Both the position numbers and the translations under genes were made by a program. Under the pieces are notes generated by a model. That model did not search any database. It had not been told where the DNA came from and was given only the letters and a program-made list of their open reading frames with translations. Positions 21,051-34,506 of a stretch of DNA of 64,000 bases are shown in pieces; within the stretch, counting starts at the first letter, position 1, and every line of letters begins with the position of its first letter. The stretch lies in assembly GCA_963580455.1 (NCBI GenBank), contig OY756972.1:10989001-11053000 (forward strand), written 5' to 3'. Source of the DNA: Euonymus europaeus. Lineage: Eukaryota > Streptophyta > Magnoliopsida > Celastrales > Celastraceae.

Positions 21051-24000
21051 CTTATACTCGTAAAAATTGACATATAAGAACAATAAAAAGTGTACACCGA
21101 GCAACTTTGATAGTCCGATGTTGCTCAACTCTCTCTATGGAGGTGCTTTTAACGGTTTTGTCCATTTGTCATAAAAGTTGGTGTTTTGGCATCGAAATAA
21201 TCTATGAAGCTTATACTCATAAAATTTGACATATAAGAGCAATAAAAAGTGTACACCGAGCAACTTTGATGGTCTGAAGTTGCTCAACTCTCTCTATGGA
21301 GGAGCTTTTAACGATTTTGTCCATTTGTCATAGAAAGTTGGTGTTTTGGCATCGAAATAATCTATGAAGCTTATACTCATAAAATTTGAAATAAAAGAAC
21401 AACAAAAAGTGTACACCGTGCAACTTTGATGGTCCGATGTTGCTCAACTCTCTCTATGGATGAGCTTTTAACGGTTTCCTCCATATGTCATAGAAAGTTG
21501 GTGTTTTGGAATCGAAATAATCTTGAAAGCTTGTATTAATAAAATTTCACATAGAAAAATAATAAAAAGTGTCTATAGAGCAACTTTGATGGTCCGAAGT
21601 TGCACAACTCTCTCTATGGATGAGCTTTTAACGGTTTTGTCCATTTGTCATAAAAGTTGGTGTTTTGTCATCGAAATAATCTATGAAGCTTATACTCATA
21701 AAATTTGACATATAAGAACAATAAAAAGTGTACATCGAGAAACTTTGATGGTCCGAAGTTGCTCAACTCTCTCTATGGAGGAGCTTTTAACGGTTTTGTC
21801 CATTTGTCATAGAAAGTTGTTGTTTTAGCATCGATATAATCTATGAAGCTTATACTCATAAAATTTGACATATAAAAATAATAAAAAGTGTACACCGAGC
21901 AACTTTGATAGTCCGATGTTGCTCAACTCTCTCTATGGAGGTGCTTTTAACGGTTTTGTCCATTTGTCATATAAAGTTGGTGTTTTGGCATCGAAATAAT
22001 CTAGGAAGCTTATACTCTTAAAATTAGACATATAAGAACAATAAAAATTGTATGCCGAGCAACTTTGATGGTCCGAAGTTGCTCAACTCTCTCAATGGAG
22101 GAGCTTTTAACGGTTTTGTCCATTTGTCATAGAAAGTTGGTGTTTTGGCATCGAAATATTCTAGGAAGCTTATACTCTTAAAATTAGACATATAAGAACA
22201 ATAAAAATTGTACACCGAGCAACTTTGATGGTCCGAAGTTACTCAACTCTCTCTATGGAAGAGCTTTTAACGGTTTTGTCCATTTGTCATAGAAAGTGGG
22301 TGTTCTGGAATCGAAATAATCTAGGAAGCTTATACTCTTAAAATTTGACATATAAGAACAATAAAAATTGTACACCGAGCATCTTTGATGGTCCGAAGTT
22401 GTTCAACTCTCTCTATGGAGGAGCTTTTAACGGTTTTATCCACTTGTCATAGAAAGTTGGTGTTTTGGAATCGAAATAATCTTGGAAGCTTGTATTAATA
22501 AAATTTTACATAGAAGGACAATAAAAAGTATACATAGAGTAACTTTGATGGTCCGAAGTTGCTCAACTCTCTCTATGGAGGAGCTTTTAACGGTTTTGTC
22601 CATTTGTCATAGAAATTGGTGTTTTGGCATCGAAATAATCTATGAAGCTTATACTCATAAAATTTGACATATAAGAACAATAAAAAGTGTACACCGTGCA
22701 ACTTTGATGGTCCGATGTTGCTCAACTCTCTCTATGGATGAGCTTTTAACGGTTTCCTCCATATGTCATAGAAAGTTAGTGTTTTGGAATCGAAATAATC
22801 TTGAAAGCTTGTATTAATAAAATTTTACATAGAAGAATAATAAAAAGTGTCTATAGAGCAACTTTGATGGTCCGAAGTTGCACAACTCTCTCTATGGATG
22901 AGCTTTTAACGGTTTTGTCCATTTGTCATAAAAGTTGGTGTTTTGTCATCGAAATAATCTATGAAGCTTATACTCATAAAATTTGACATATAAGAACAAT
23001 AAAAAGTGTACACCGTGCAACTTTGATGGTCCGATGTTGCTCAACTCTCTCTATGGATGAGCTTTTAACGGTTTCCTCCATATGTCATAGAAAGTTGGTG
23101 TGTTGGAATCGAAATAATATTCGAAGCTTGTATTAATAAAATTTTACGTAGAAGAACAATAAAAAGTGTACATAGAGGAACTTTGATTGTCCGAAGTTGC
23201 TCAACTCTCTCTATGGAGGAGCTTTTAACGGTTTTGTCCATTTGTCATAGAAAGTTGTTGTTTTGGCATCGAAATAATCTATGAAGCTTATACTCCTAAA
23301 ATTTGACATATAAGAACAGTAAAAAGTGTACACACAGCAACTTTGATGGTCCGATGTTGCTCAACTCTCTCTATGGAGGAGCTTTTAGCGGTTTTGTCCA
23401 TTTGTCATAAAAGATGGTGTTTTGGCATCGAAATAATCTATGAAGCTTATACTCATAAAATTTGACATATAAGAACAATAAAAATTGTAGGCCGAGCAAC
23501 TTTGATGGTCCGAAGTTGCTCAACTCTTTCTATGGAGGAGCTTTTAACGGTTTTGCCCATTTTTCATAGAAAGTTGGTGTTTTGGCATTGAAATAATCTA
23601 TGAAGCTTCTACTCGTAAAATTTGAAATATAAGAACAATAAAAATTGTACGCCGAGCAACTTTGATGGTCCGAAGTTGCTCAACTCTCTCTATGGAGGAG
23701 CTTTTAACGGTTTTGTCCATTTGTCATAGAAAGTGGGTGTTTTGGCATCGAAATAATCTAGGAAGCTTATACTCTTAAAATTTGACATATAAGAACAATA
23801 AAAATTGTACACCGAGCATCTTTGATGGTCCGAAGTTGTTCAACTCTCTCTATGGAGGAGCTTTTAACGGTTTTATCCATTTGTCATAGAAAGTTGGTGT
23901 TTTGGATTCGAAATAATCTTGGAAGCTTGTATTAATAAAATTTTACGTAGAAGAACAATAAAAAGTATACATAGAGTAACTTTGATGGTCCGAAGTTGCT

Positions 24001-24341
24001 CAACTCTCTCTATGGAGGAGCTTTTAGCGGTTTTGTCCATTTGTCATAAAAGTTGGTGTTTTGGCATCGAAATAATCTATGAAGCTTATACTCATAAAAT
24101 TTGACATATAAGAACAATAAAAAGTGTACACCGTGCAACTTTGATGGTCCGATGTTGCTCAACTCTCTCTATGGATGAGCTTTTAACGGTTTCCTCCATA
24201 TGTCATAGAAAGTTGGTGTTTTGGAATCGAAATAATCTTGAAAGCTTGTATTAATAAAATTTCACATAGAAGAATAATAAAAAGTGTCTATAGAGCAACT
24301 TTGATGGTCCGAAGTTGCACAACTCTCTCTATGGATGAGCT

Positions 24342-25202
24342 TTTAACGGTTTTGTCCATTTGTCATAAAAGTTGGTGTTTTGTCATCGAAATAATCTATG
24401 AAGCTTATAATCATAAAATTTGACATATAAGAACAATAAAAAGTGTACACCGAGAAACTTTGATGGTCCGAAGTTGCTCAACTCTCTCTATGGAGGAGCT
24501 TTTAACGGTTTTGTCCATTTTTCATAGAAAGTTGTTGTTTTAGCATCGAAATAATCTAGGAGGCATATACTCTTAAAATTTGACATATAAGAACAATAAG
24601 AATTGTACACCGAGCAACTATGATGGTCCGACGTTGCTCAACTCTATCTATGGAGGAGCTTTTAACGGTTTTGTCCATTTGTCATAGAAAGTTGGTGTTT
24701 TGACATCGAAATAATCTAGGAAGCTTATACCCTTAAAATTTGACATATATGAACAATAAAAAGTGTACACCGAGCAACTTTGATGGTCCGAAGTTGCTCA
24801 ACTCTCTCTATGGAGGTGCTTTTAACGGTTTTGTCCATTTGTCATAAAAGTTGGTCTTTTGGCATCGAAATAATCTATGAAGCTTATACTCATAAAATTT
24901 GACATATAAGAACAATAAAAAGTGTACACCGATCAACTTTGATGGTCCGATGTTGCTCAACTCTCTCTATGGAGGAGCTTTTAGCGGTTTTGTCCATTTG
25001 TCATAGAAAGTTGTTGTTTTAGCATCGAAATAATCTATGAAGCTTATACTCATAAAAATTGACATATAAGAACAATAAAAAGTGTACACCGAGCAACTTT
25101 GATGGTCCGAAGTTGCTCAACTCTCTCTATGGAGGAGCTTTTAACGGTTTTGTCCATTTGTCATAGAAAGTTGGTGTTTTGGCATCGAAATAATCTAGGA
25201 AG
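24342..25202. repeat. Duplicated satellite segment, copy 2 (pair with 20190-21050)
   Basis: It carries the same rare variants as 20190-21050, with only scattered differences such as CTCTATCTATGG near 24651 and TTGGTCTTTTGG near 24850. The pair spans about five monomers. Confidence 0.75.
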
Positions 25203-25385
25203 CTTGTATTAATAAAATTTTACATGGAAGGACAATAAAAAGTATACATAGAGTAACTTTGATGGTCCGTAGTTGCTCAACTCTCTCTATGGAGGAGCTT
25301 TTAGCGGTTTTGTCCATTTGTCATAAAAGTTGGTGTTTTGGCATCGAAATAATCTATGAAGCTTATACTCATAAAATTTGACATA

Positions 25386-27943
25386 TAAGACCAATAAAAA
25401 GTGTACACCGTGCAACTTTGATGGTCCGATGTTGCTCAACTCTCTCTATGGATGAGCTTTTAACGGTTTCCTCCATAAGTCATAGAAAGTTGGTGTTTTG
25501 GAATCGAAATAATCTTGAAAGCTTGTATTAATAAAATTTCACATAGAAGAATAATAAAAAGTGTCTATAGAGCAACTTTGATGGTCCGAAGTTGCACAAC
25601 TCTCTCTATGGATGAGCTTTTAACGGTTTTGTCCATTTGTCATAAAAGTTGGTGTTTTGTCATCGAAATAATCTATGAAGCTTATACTCATAAAATTTGA
25701 CATATAAGAACAATAAAAAGTGTACATCGAGAAACTTTGATGGTCCGAAGTTGCTCAACTCTCTCTATGGAGGAGCTTTTAACGGTTTTGTCCATTTGTC
25801 ATAGAAAGTTGTTGTTTTAGCATCGATATAATCTATGAAGCTTATACTCATAAAATTTGACATATAAAAATAATAAAAAGTGTACACCGAGCAACTTTGA
25901 TAGTCCGATGTTGCTCAACTCTCTCTATGGAGGTGCTTTTAACGGTTTTGTCCATTTGTCATATAAAGTTGGTGTTTTGGCATCGAAATAATCTAGGAAG
26001 CTACTCTTAAAATTAGACATATAAGAACAATAAAAATTGTATGCCGAGCAACTTTGATGGTCCGAAGTTGCTCAACTCTCTCTATGGAGGAGCTTTTAAC
26101 GGTTTTGTCCTTTTGTCATAGAAAGTTGGTGTTTTGGCATCGAAATAATCTAGGAAGCTTATACTCTTAAAATTAGACATATAAGAACAATAAAAATTGT
26201 ACACCGAGCAACTTTGATGGTCCGAAGTTACTCAACTCTCTCTATGGAAGAGCTTTTAACGGTTTTGTCCATTTGTCATAGAAAGTGGGTGTTCTGGAAT
26301 CGAAATAATCTAGGAAGCTTATACTCTTAAAATTTGACATATAAGAACAATAAAAATTGTACACCGAGCATCTTTGATGGTCCGAAGTTGTTCAACTCTC
26401 TCTATGGAGGAGCTTTTAACGGTTTTATCCACTTGTCATAGAAAGTTGGTGTTTTGGAATCGAAATAATCTTGGAAGCTTGTATTAATAAAATTTTACAT
26501 GGAAGGACAATAAAAAGTATACATAGAGTAACTTTGATGGTCCGTAGTTGCTCAACTCTCTCTATGGAGGAGCTTTTAGCGGTTTTGTCCATTTGTCATA
26601 AAAGTTGGTGTTTTAGCATCGAAATAATCTATGAAGCTTATACTCATAAAATTTGACATATAAGAACAATAAAAAGTGTACACCATGCAACTTTGATGGT
26701 CCGATGTTGCTCAACTCTCTCTATGGATGAGCTTTTAACGGTTTCCTCCATATGTCATAGAAAGTTGGTGTTTTGGAATCGAAATAATCTTGAAAGCTTG
26801 TATTAATAAAATTTCACATAGAAGAATAATAAAAAGTGTCTATAGAGCAACTTTGATGGTCCGAAGTTGCACAACTCTCTCTATGGATGAGCTTTTAACG
26901 GTTTTGTCCATTTGTCATAAAAGTTGGTGTTTTGTCATCGAAATAATCTATGAAGCTTATACTCATAAAATTTGACATATAAGAACAATAAAAAGTGTAC
27001 ATCGAGAAACTTTGATGGTCCGAAGTTGCTCAACTCTCTCTATGGAGGAGCTTTTAACGGTTTTGTCCATTTGTCATAGAAAGTTGTTGTTTTAGCATCG
27101 ATATAATCTATGAAGCTTATACTCATAAAATTTGACATATAAAAATAATAAAAAGTGTACACCGAGCAACTTTGATAGTCCGATGTTGCTCAACTCTCTC
27201 TATGGAGGTGCTTTTAACGGTTTTGTCCATTTGTCATATAAAGTTGGTGTTTTGGCATCGAAATAATCTAGGAAGCTTATACTCTTAAAATTAGACATAT
27301 AAGAACAATAAAAATTGTATGCCGAGCAACGTTGATGGTCCGAAGTTGCTCAACTCTCTCTATGTAGGAGATTTTAACGGTTTTTTCCTTTTGTCATAGA
27401 AAGTTGGTGTTTTGGCATCGAAATAATCTAGGAAGCTTATACTCTTAAAATTAGACATATAAGAACAATAAAAATTGTACACCGAGCAACTTTGATGGTC
27501 CGAAGTTACTCAACTCTCTCTATGGAAGAGCTTTTAACGGTTTTGTCCATTTGTCATAGAAAGTGGGTGTTCTGGAATCGAAATAATCTAGGAAGCTTAT
27601 ACTCTTAAAATTTGACATATAAGAACAATAAAAATTGTACACCGAGCATCTTTGATGGTCCGAAGTTGTTCAACTCTCTCTATGGAGGAGCTTTTAACGG
27701 TTTTATCCACTTGTCATAGAAAGTTGGTGTTTTGGAATCGAAATAATCTTGGAAGCTTGTATTAATAAAATTTTACATAGAAGGACAATAAAAAGTATAC
27801 ATAGAGTAACTTTGATGGTCCGAAGTTGCTCAACTCTCTCTATGGAGGAGCTTTTAACGGTTTTGTCCATTTGTCATAGAAATTGGTGTTTTGGCATCGA
27901 AATAATCTATGAAGCTTATACTCATAAAATTTGACATATAAGA
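25386..27943. repeat. Higher-order repeat, 8-monomer unit of 1,278 bp (two tandem copies)
   Basis: A run of subtypes recurs 1,278 bp later: GTGCAAC..GATGTTGC; TTGAAAGCTTGTATT; GTACATCGAGAAAC; CATCGATATAATC; TTGTATGCCGAG; GTTACTCAAC; GTGGGTGTTCTGG; and GAAGGACAATAAAAAG. Marker GTACATCGAGAAAC lies near 25720 and 26998. Related but rearranged runs of 7-10 monomers start at the GAAGGACAAT marker near 22514, 29379, 30497, 31935 and 36566. Between them these account for most of 21.4-37.2 kb. Confidence 0.75.
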
Positions 27944-30900
27944 ACAATAAAAAGTGTACACCGTGCAACTTTGATGGTCCGATGTTGCTCAACTCTCTCT
28001 ATGGATGAGCTTTTAACGGTTTCCTCCATATGTCATAGAAAGTTGGTGTTTTGGAATCGAAATAATCTTGAAAGCTTGTATTAATAAAATTTTACATAGA
28101 AGAATAATAAAAAGTGTCTATAGAGCAACTTTGATGGTCCGAAGTTGCACAACTCTCTCTATGGATGAGCTTTTAACGGTTTTGTCCATTTGTCATAAAA
28201 GTTGGTGTTTTGTCATCGAAATAATCTATGAAGCTTATACTCATAAAATTTGACATATAAGAACAATAAAAAGTGTACACCGTGCAACTTTGATGGTCCG
28301 ATGTTGCTCAACTCTCTCTATGGATGAGCTTTTAACGGTTTCCTCCATATGTCATAGAAAGTTGGTGTTTTGGAATCGAAATAATCTTGAAAGCTTGTAT
28401 TAATAAAATTTTACATAGAAGAATAATAAAAAGTGTCTATAGAGCAACTTTGATGGTCCGAAGTTGCACAACTCTCTCTATGGATGAGCTTTTAACGGTT
28501 TTGTCCATTTGTCATAAAAGTTGGTGTTTTGTCATCGAAATAATCTATGAAGCTTATACTCATAAAATTTGACATATAAGAACAATAAAAAGTGTACACC
28601 GAGAAACTTTGATGGTCCGAAGTTGCTCAACTCTCTCTATGGAGGAGCTTTTAACGGTTTTGTCCATTTGTCATAGAAAGTTGTTGTTTTAGCATCGAAA
28701 TAATCTAGGAAGCTTATACTCATAAAATTTGACATATAAGAACAATAAAAAGTGTACACCGAGCAACTTTGATGGTCCGAAGTTGCTCAACTCTCTCTAT
28801 GGAGGAGCTTTTAACGGTTTTGTCCATTTGTCATAGAAAGTTGGTGTTTTGGCATCGAAATAATCTATGAAGCTTATATACTCTTAATATTTGAAATATA
28901 AGAACAATAAAAATTCTACACCGAGCAACTTTAATGGTCCGAAGTTGTTCAACTCTCTCTATGGAGGAGCTTTTAAGGGTTTTGTCCATTTGTCATAGAA
29001 AGTTGGTGTTTTGGCATCGAAATAATATAGGAAGCTTATACCCTTAAAATTTGACATATAAGAACAATAAAAATTGTACACCGAGCAAATTTGATCGTCC
29101 GAAGTTACTCAACTCTCTCAATGGAGGAGCTTTTACCGGTTTTGTCCATTTGTCATAAAAGTTGATGTTTTGGCATCGAAATAATCTATGAAGCTTATAA
29201 TCATAAAATTTGACATAGAAGAACAATAAAAAATCTACACCGAGCAACTTCAATGATCCGAAGTTGCTCAACTCTCTCTATGGAGGAGCTTTTAACGGTT
29301 TTATCCACTTGTCATAGAAAGTTAGTGTTTTGGAATCGAAATAATCTTGGAAGCTTGTATTAATAAAATTTTACATGGAAGGACAATAAAAAGTATACAT
29401 AGAGTAACTTTGATGGTCCGAAGTTGCTCAACTCTCTCTATGGAGGAGCTTTTAGCGGTTTTGTCCATTTGTCATAAAAGTTGGTGTTTTGGCATCGAAA
29501 TAATCTATGAAGCTTATACTCATAAAATTTGACATATAAGAACAATGAAAAGTGTACACCGTGCAACTTTGATGGTCCGATGTTGCTCAACTCTCTCTAT
29601 GGATGAGCTTTTAACGGTTTCCTCCATATGTCATAGAAAGTTGGTGTTTTGGAATCGAAATAATCTTGAAAGCTTGTATTAATAAAATTTCACATAGAAG
29701 AATAATAAAAAGTGTCTGTAGAGCAACTTTGATGGTCCGAAGTTGCACAACTCTCTCTATGGATGAGCTTTTAACGGTTTTGTCCATTTGTCATAAAAGT
29801 TGGTGTTTTGTCATCGAAATAATCTATGAAGCTTATACTCATAAAATTTGACATATAAGAACAATAAAAAGTGTACATCGAGAAACTTTGATGGTCCGAA
29901 GTTGCTCAACTCTCTCTATGGAGGAGCTTTTAACGGTTTTGTCCATTTGTCATAGAAAGTTGTTGTTTTAGCATCGATATAATCTATGAAGCTTATACTC
30001 ATAAAATTTGACATATAAAAATAATAAAAAGTGTACACCGAGCAACTTTGATAGTCCGATGTTGCTCAACTCTCTCTATGGAGGTGCTTTTAACGGTTTT
30101 GTCCATTTGTCATATAAAGTTGGTGTTTTGGCATCGAAATAATCTAGGAAGCTTATACTCTTAAAATTAGACATATAAGAACAATAAAAATTGTATGCCG
30201 AGCAACTTTGATGGTCCGAAGTTACTCAACTCTCTCTATGGAAGAGCTTTTAACGGTTTTGTCCATTTGTCATAGAAAGTGGGTGTTCTGGAATCGAAAT
30301 AATCTAGGAAGCTTATACTCTTAAAATTTGACATATAAGAACAATAAAAATTGTACACCGAGCATCTTTGATGGTCCGAAGTTGTTCAACTCTCTCTATG
30401 GAGGAGCTTTTAACGGTTTTATCCACTTGTCATAGAAAGTTGGTGTTTTGGAATCGAAATAATCTTGGAAGCTTGTATTAATAAAATTTTACATAGAAGG
30501 ACAATAAAAAGTATACATAGAGTAACTTTGATGGTCCGTAGTTGCTCAACTCTCTCTATGGAGGAGCTTTTAGCGGTTTTGTCCATTTGTCATAAAAGTT
30601 GGTGTTTTGGCATCGAAATAATCTATGATGCTTATACTCATAAAAATTGACATATAAGAGCAATAAAAAGTGTACACCGAGCAACTTTGATGGTCTGAAG
30701 TTGCTCAACTCTCTCTATGGAGGAGCTTTTAACGGTTTTGTCCATTTTTCATAGAAAGTTGGTGTTTTGGCATCGAAATAATCTATGAAGCTTATACTCA
30801 TAAAATTTGACATATAAGAACAATAAAAAGTGTACACCGTGCAACTTTGATGGTCCGATGTTGCTCAACTCTCTCTATGGATGAGCTTTTAACGGTTTCC

Positions 30901-32639
30901 TCCATATGTCATAGAAAGTTGGTGTTTTGGAATCGAAATAATCTTGAAAGCTTGTATTATTAAAATTTCACATAGAAGAATAATAAAAAGTGTCTATACA
31001 GCAACTTTGATGGTCCGAAGTTGCACAACTCTCTCTATGGATGAGCTTTTAACGGTTTTGTCCATTTGTCATAAAAGTTGGTGTTTTGTCATCGAAATAA
31101 TCTATGAAGCTTATACTCATAAAATTTGACATATAAGAACAATAAAAAGTGTACATCGAGAAACTTTGATGGTCCGAAGTTGCTCAACTCTCTCTATGGA
31201 GGAGCTTTTAACGGTTTTGTCCATTTGTCATAGAAAGTTGTTGTTTTAGCATCGATATAATCTATGAAGCTTATACTCATAAAATTTGACATATAAAAAT
31301 AATAAAAAGTGTACACCGAGCAACTTTGATAGTCCGATGTTGCTCAACTCTCTCTATGGAGGAGCTTTTAACGGTTTTGTCCATTTGTCATATAAAGTTG
31401 GTGTTTTGGCATCGAAATAATCTAGGAAGCTTATACTCTTAAAATTAGACATATAAGAACAATAAAAATTGTATGCCGAGCAACTTTGATGGTCCGAAGT
31501 TGCTCAACTCTCTCTATGGAGGAGCTTTTAACGGTTTTGTCCTTTTGTCATAGAAAGTTGGTGTTTTGGCATCGAAATAATCTAGGAAGATTATACTCTT
31601 AAAATTAGACATATAAGAACAATAAAAATTGTACACCGAGCAACTTTGATGGTCCGAAGTTACTCAACTCTCTCTATGGAAGAGCTTTTAACGGTTTTGT
31701 CCATTTGTCATAGAAAGTGGGTGTTCTGGAATCGAAATATTCTAGGAAGCTTATACTCTTAAAATTTGACATATAAGAACAATAAAAATTGTACACCGAG
31801 CATCTTTGATGGTCCGAAGTTGTTCAACTCTCTCTATGGAGGAGCTTTTAACGGTTTTATCCACTTGTCATAGAAAGTTGGTGTTTTGGAATCGAAATAA
31901 TCTTGAAAGCTTGTATTAATAAAATTTTACATAGAAGGACAATAAAAAGTATACATAGAGTAACTTTGATGGTCCGAAGTTGCTCAACTCTCTCTATGGA
32001 GGAGCTTTTAGCGGTTTTGTCCATTTGTCATAAAAGTTGGTGTTTTGGCATCGAAATAATCTATGATGCTTATACTCATAAAAATTGACATATAAGAGCA
32101 ATAAAAAGTGTACACCGAGCAACTTTGATGGTCTGAAGTTGCTCAACTTTCTCTATGGAGGAGCTTTTAACGGTTTTGTCCATTTGTCATAGAAAGTTGG
32201 TGTTTTGGCATCGAAATAATCTATGAAGCTTATACTCATAAAATTTGACATATAAGAACAATAAAAAGTGTACACCGTGCAACTTTGATGGTCCGATGTT
32301 GCTCAACTCTCTCTATGGATGAGCTTTTAACGGTTTCCTCCATATGTCATAGAAAGTTGGTGTTTTGGAATCGAAATAATCTTGAAAGCTTGTATTAATA
32401 AAATTTTACATAGAAGAATAATAAAAAGTGTCTATAGAGCAACTTTGATGGTCCGAAGTTGCACAACTCTCTCTATGGATGAGCTTTTAACGGTTTTGTC
32501 CATTTGTCATAAAAGTTGGTGTTTTGTCATCGAAATAATCTATGAAGCTTATACTCATAAAATTTGACATATAAGAACAATAAAAAGTGTACACCGAGAA
32601 ACTTTGATGGTCCGAAGTTGCTCAACTCTCTCTGTGGAG

Positions 32640-34506
32640 GAGCTTTTAACGGTTTTATCCATTTGTCATAGAAAGTTGGTGTGTTGGAATCGAAATAATC
32701 TTGGAAGCTTGTATTAATAAAATTTTAGGTAGAAGAACAATAAAAAGTGTACATAGAGGAACTTTGATGGTCCGAAGTTGCTCAACTCTCTCTATGGAGG
32801 AGCTTTTAACGGTTTTGTCCATTTGTCATAGAAAGTTGGTGTTTTGGCATCGAAATAATCTATGAAGCTTATACTCCTAAAATTTGACATATAAGAACAG
32901 TAAAAAGTGTACACACAGCAACTTTGATGGTCCGATGTTGCTCAACTCTCTCTATGGAGGGGCTTTTAGCGGTTTTGTCCATTTGTCATAAAAGTTGGTG
33001 TTTTCGCATCGAAATAATCTATGAAGCTTATACTCATAAAATTTGACATATAAGAACAATAAAAATTGTACGCCGAGCAACTTTGATGGTCCGAAGTTGC
33101 TCAACTCTTTCTATGGAGGAGCTTTTAACGGTTTTGCCCATTTTTCATAGAAAGTTGGTGTTTTGGCATTGAAATAATCTATGAAGCTTCTACTCGTAAA
33201 ATTTGAAATATAAGAACAATAAAAATTGTACGCCGAGCAACTTTGATGGTCCGAAGTTGCTCAACTTTCTCTTTGGAGGAGCTTTTAACGGTTTTGTCCA
33301 TTTGTCATAGAAAGTGGGTGGTTTGGCATCGAAATAATCTAGGAAGCTTATACTCTTAAAATTTGACATATAAGAACAATAAAAATTGTACACCGAGCAA
33401 CTTTGATCGTCCGAAGTTACTCAACTCTCTATATGGAGGAGCTTTTACCGGTTTTGTCCATTTGTCATAAAAGTTGGTGTTTTGGCATCGAAATAATCTA
33501 TGAAGCTTATAATCATAAAATTTGACATAGAAGAACAATAAAAAATCTACACCGAGCAACTTCAATGATCCGAAGTTGCTCAACTCTCTCTATGGAAGTG
33601 CTTTTAACGGTTTTGTCCATTTGTCATAGAAAGTTGGTGTTTTGGCATCGAAATAATCTAGGAAGCTTATACTCTTAAAATTTGACATATAAGAACAATA
33701 AAAATTGTTCAACGAGCAACTTTGATGGTCCGAAGTTGCTCAACTCTCTCTATGGAGGAGCTTTTAACGGTTTTATCCATTTGTCATAGAAAGTTGGTGT
33801 GTTGGAATCGAAATAATCTTGGAAGCTTGTATTAATAAAATTTTACGTAGAAGAACAATAAAAAGTGTACATAGAGGAACTTTGATGGTCCGAAGTTGCT
33901 CAACTCTCTCTATGGAGGAGCTTTTAACGGTTTTGTCCATTTGTCATAGAAAGTTGGTGTTTTGGCATCGAAATAATCTATGAAGCTTATACTCCTAAAA
34001 TTTGACATATAAGAACAGTAAAAAGTGTACACACAGCAACTTTGATGGTTCGATGTTGCTCAACTCTCTCTATGGAGGAGCTTTTAGCGGTTTTGTATAT
34101 TTGTCATAAAAGTTGGTGTTTTGGCATCGAAATAATCTACGAAGCTTATACTCATAAAATTTGACATATAAGAACAATAAAAATTGTACGCCGAGCAACT
34201 TTGATGGTCCGAAGTTGCTCAACTCTTTCTATGGAGGAGCTTTTAACGGTTTTGCCCATTTTTCATAGAAAGTTGGTGTTTTGGCATTGAAATAATCTAT
34301 GAAGCTTCTACTCGTAAAATTTGAAATATAAGAACAATAAAAATTGTACGCCGAGCAACTTTGATGGTCCGAAGTTGCTCAACTTTCTCTTTGGAGGAGC
34401 TTTTAACGGTTTTGTCCATTTGTCATAGAAAGTGGGTGTTTTGGCATCGAAATAATCTAGGAAGCTTATACTCTTAAAATTTGACATATAAGAACAATAA
34501 AAATTG
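32640..34506. repeat. Higher-order repeat, 7-monomer unit of 1,118 bp
   Basis: About 32640-33388 recurs at 33758-34506. Shared private features are GTGTGTTGGAATC, AGAACAGTAAAAAG with ACACACAGCAAC, TTTTGCCCATTTTTC, and a CTACTCGTAAAA unit with CTTTCTCTTTGGAGG. The copies part at CAACTTTGATCG versus CATCTTTGATGG. A related run begins near 23098. Confidence 0.75.

Noticed and set aside
22482..22667. Repeated 61-codon open frames on the + strand (for example here, 1907-2092, 25515-25700, 63413-63598)
   Set aside because: Nearly all begin at TTG rather than ATG, lie wholly inside satellite monomers, and recur only because one subtype (AAGCTTGTATTAATAAAA) lacks stops in that frame. Amino-acid-changing variants are as common as silent ones by eye.
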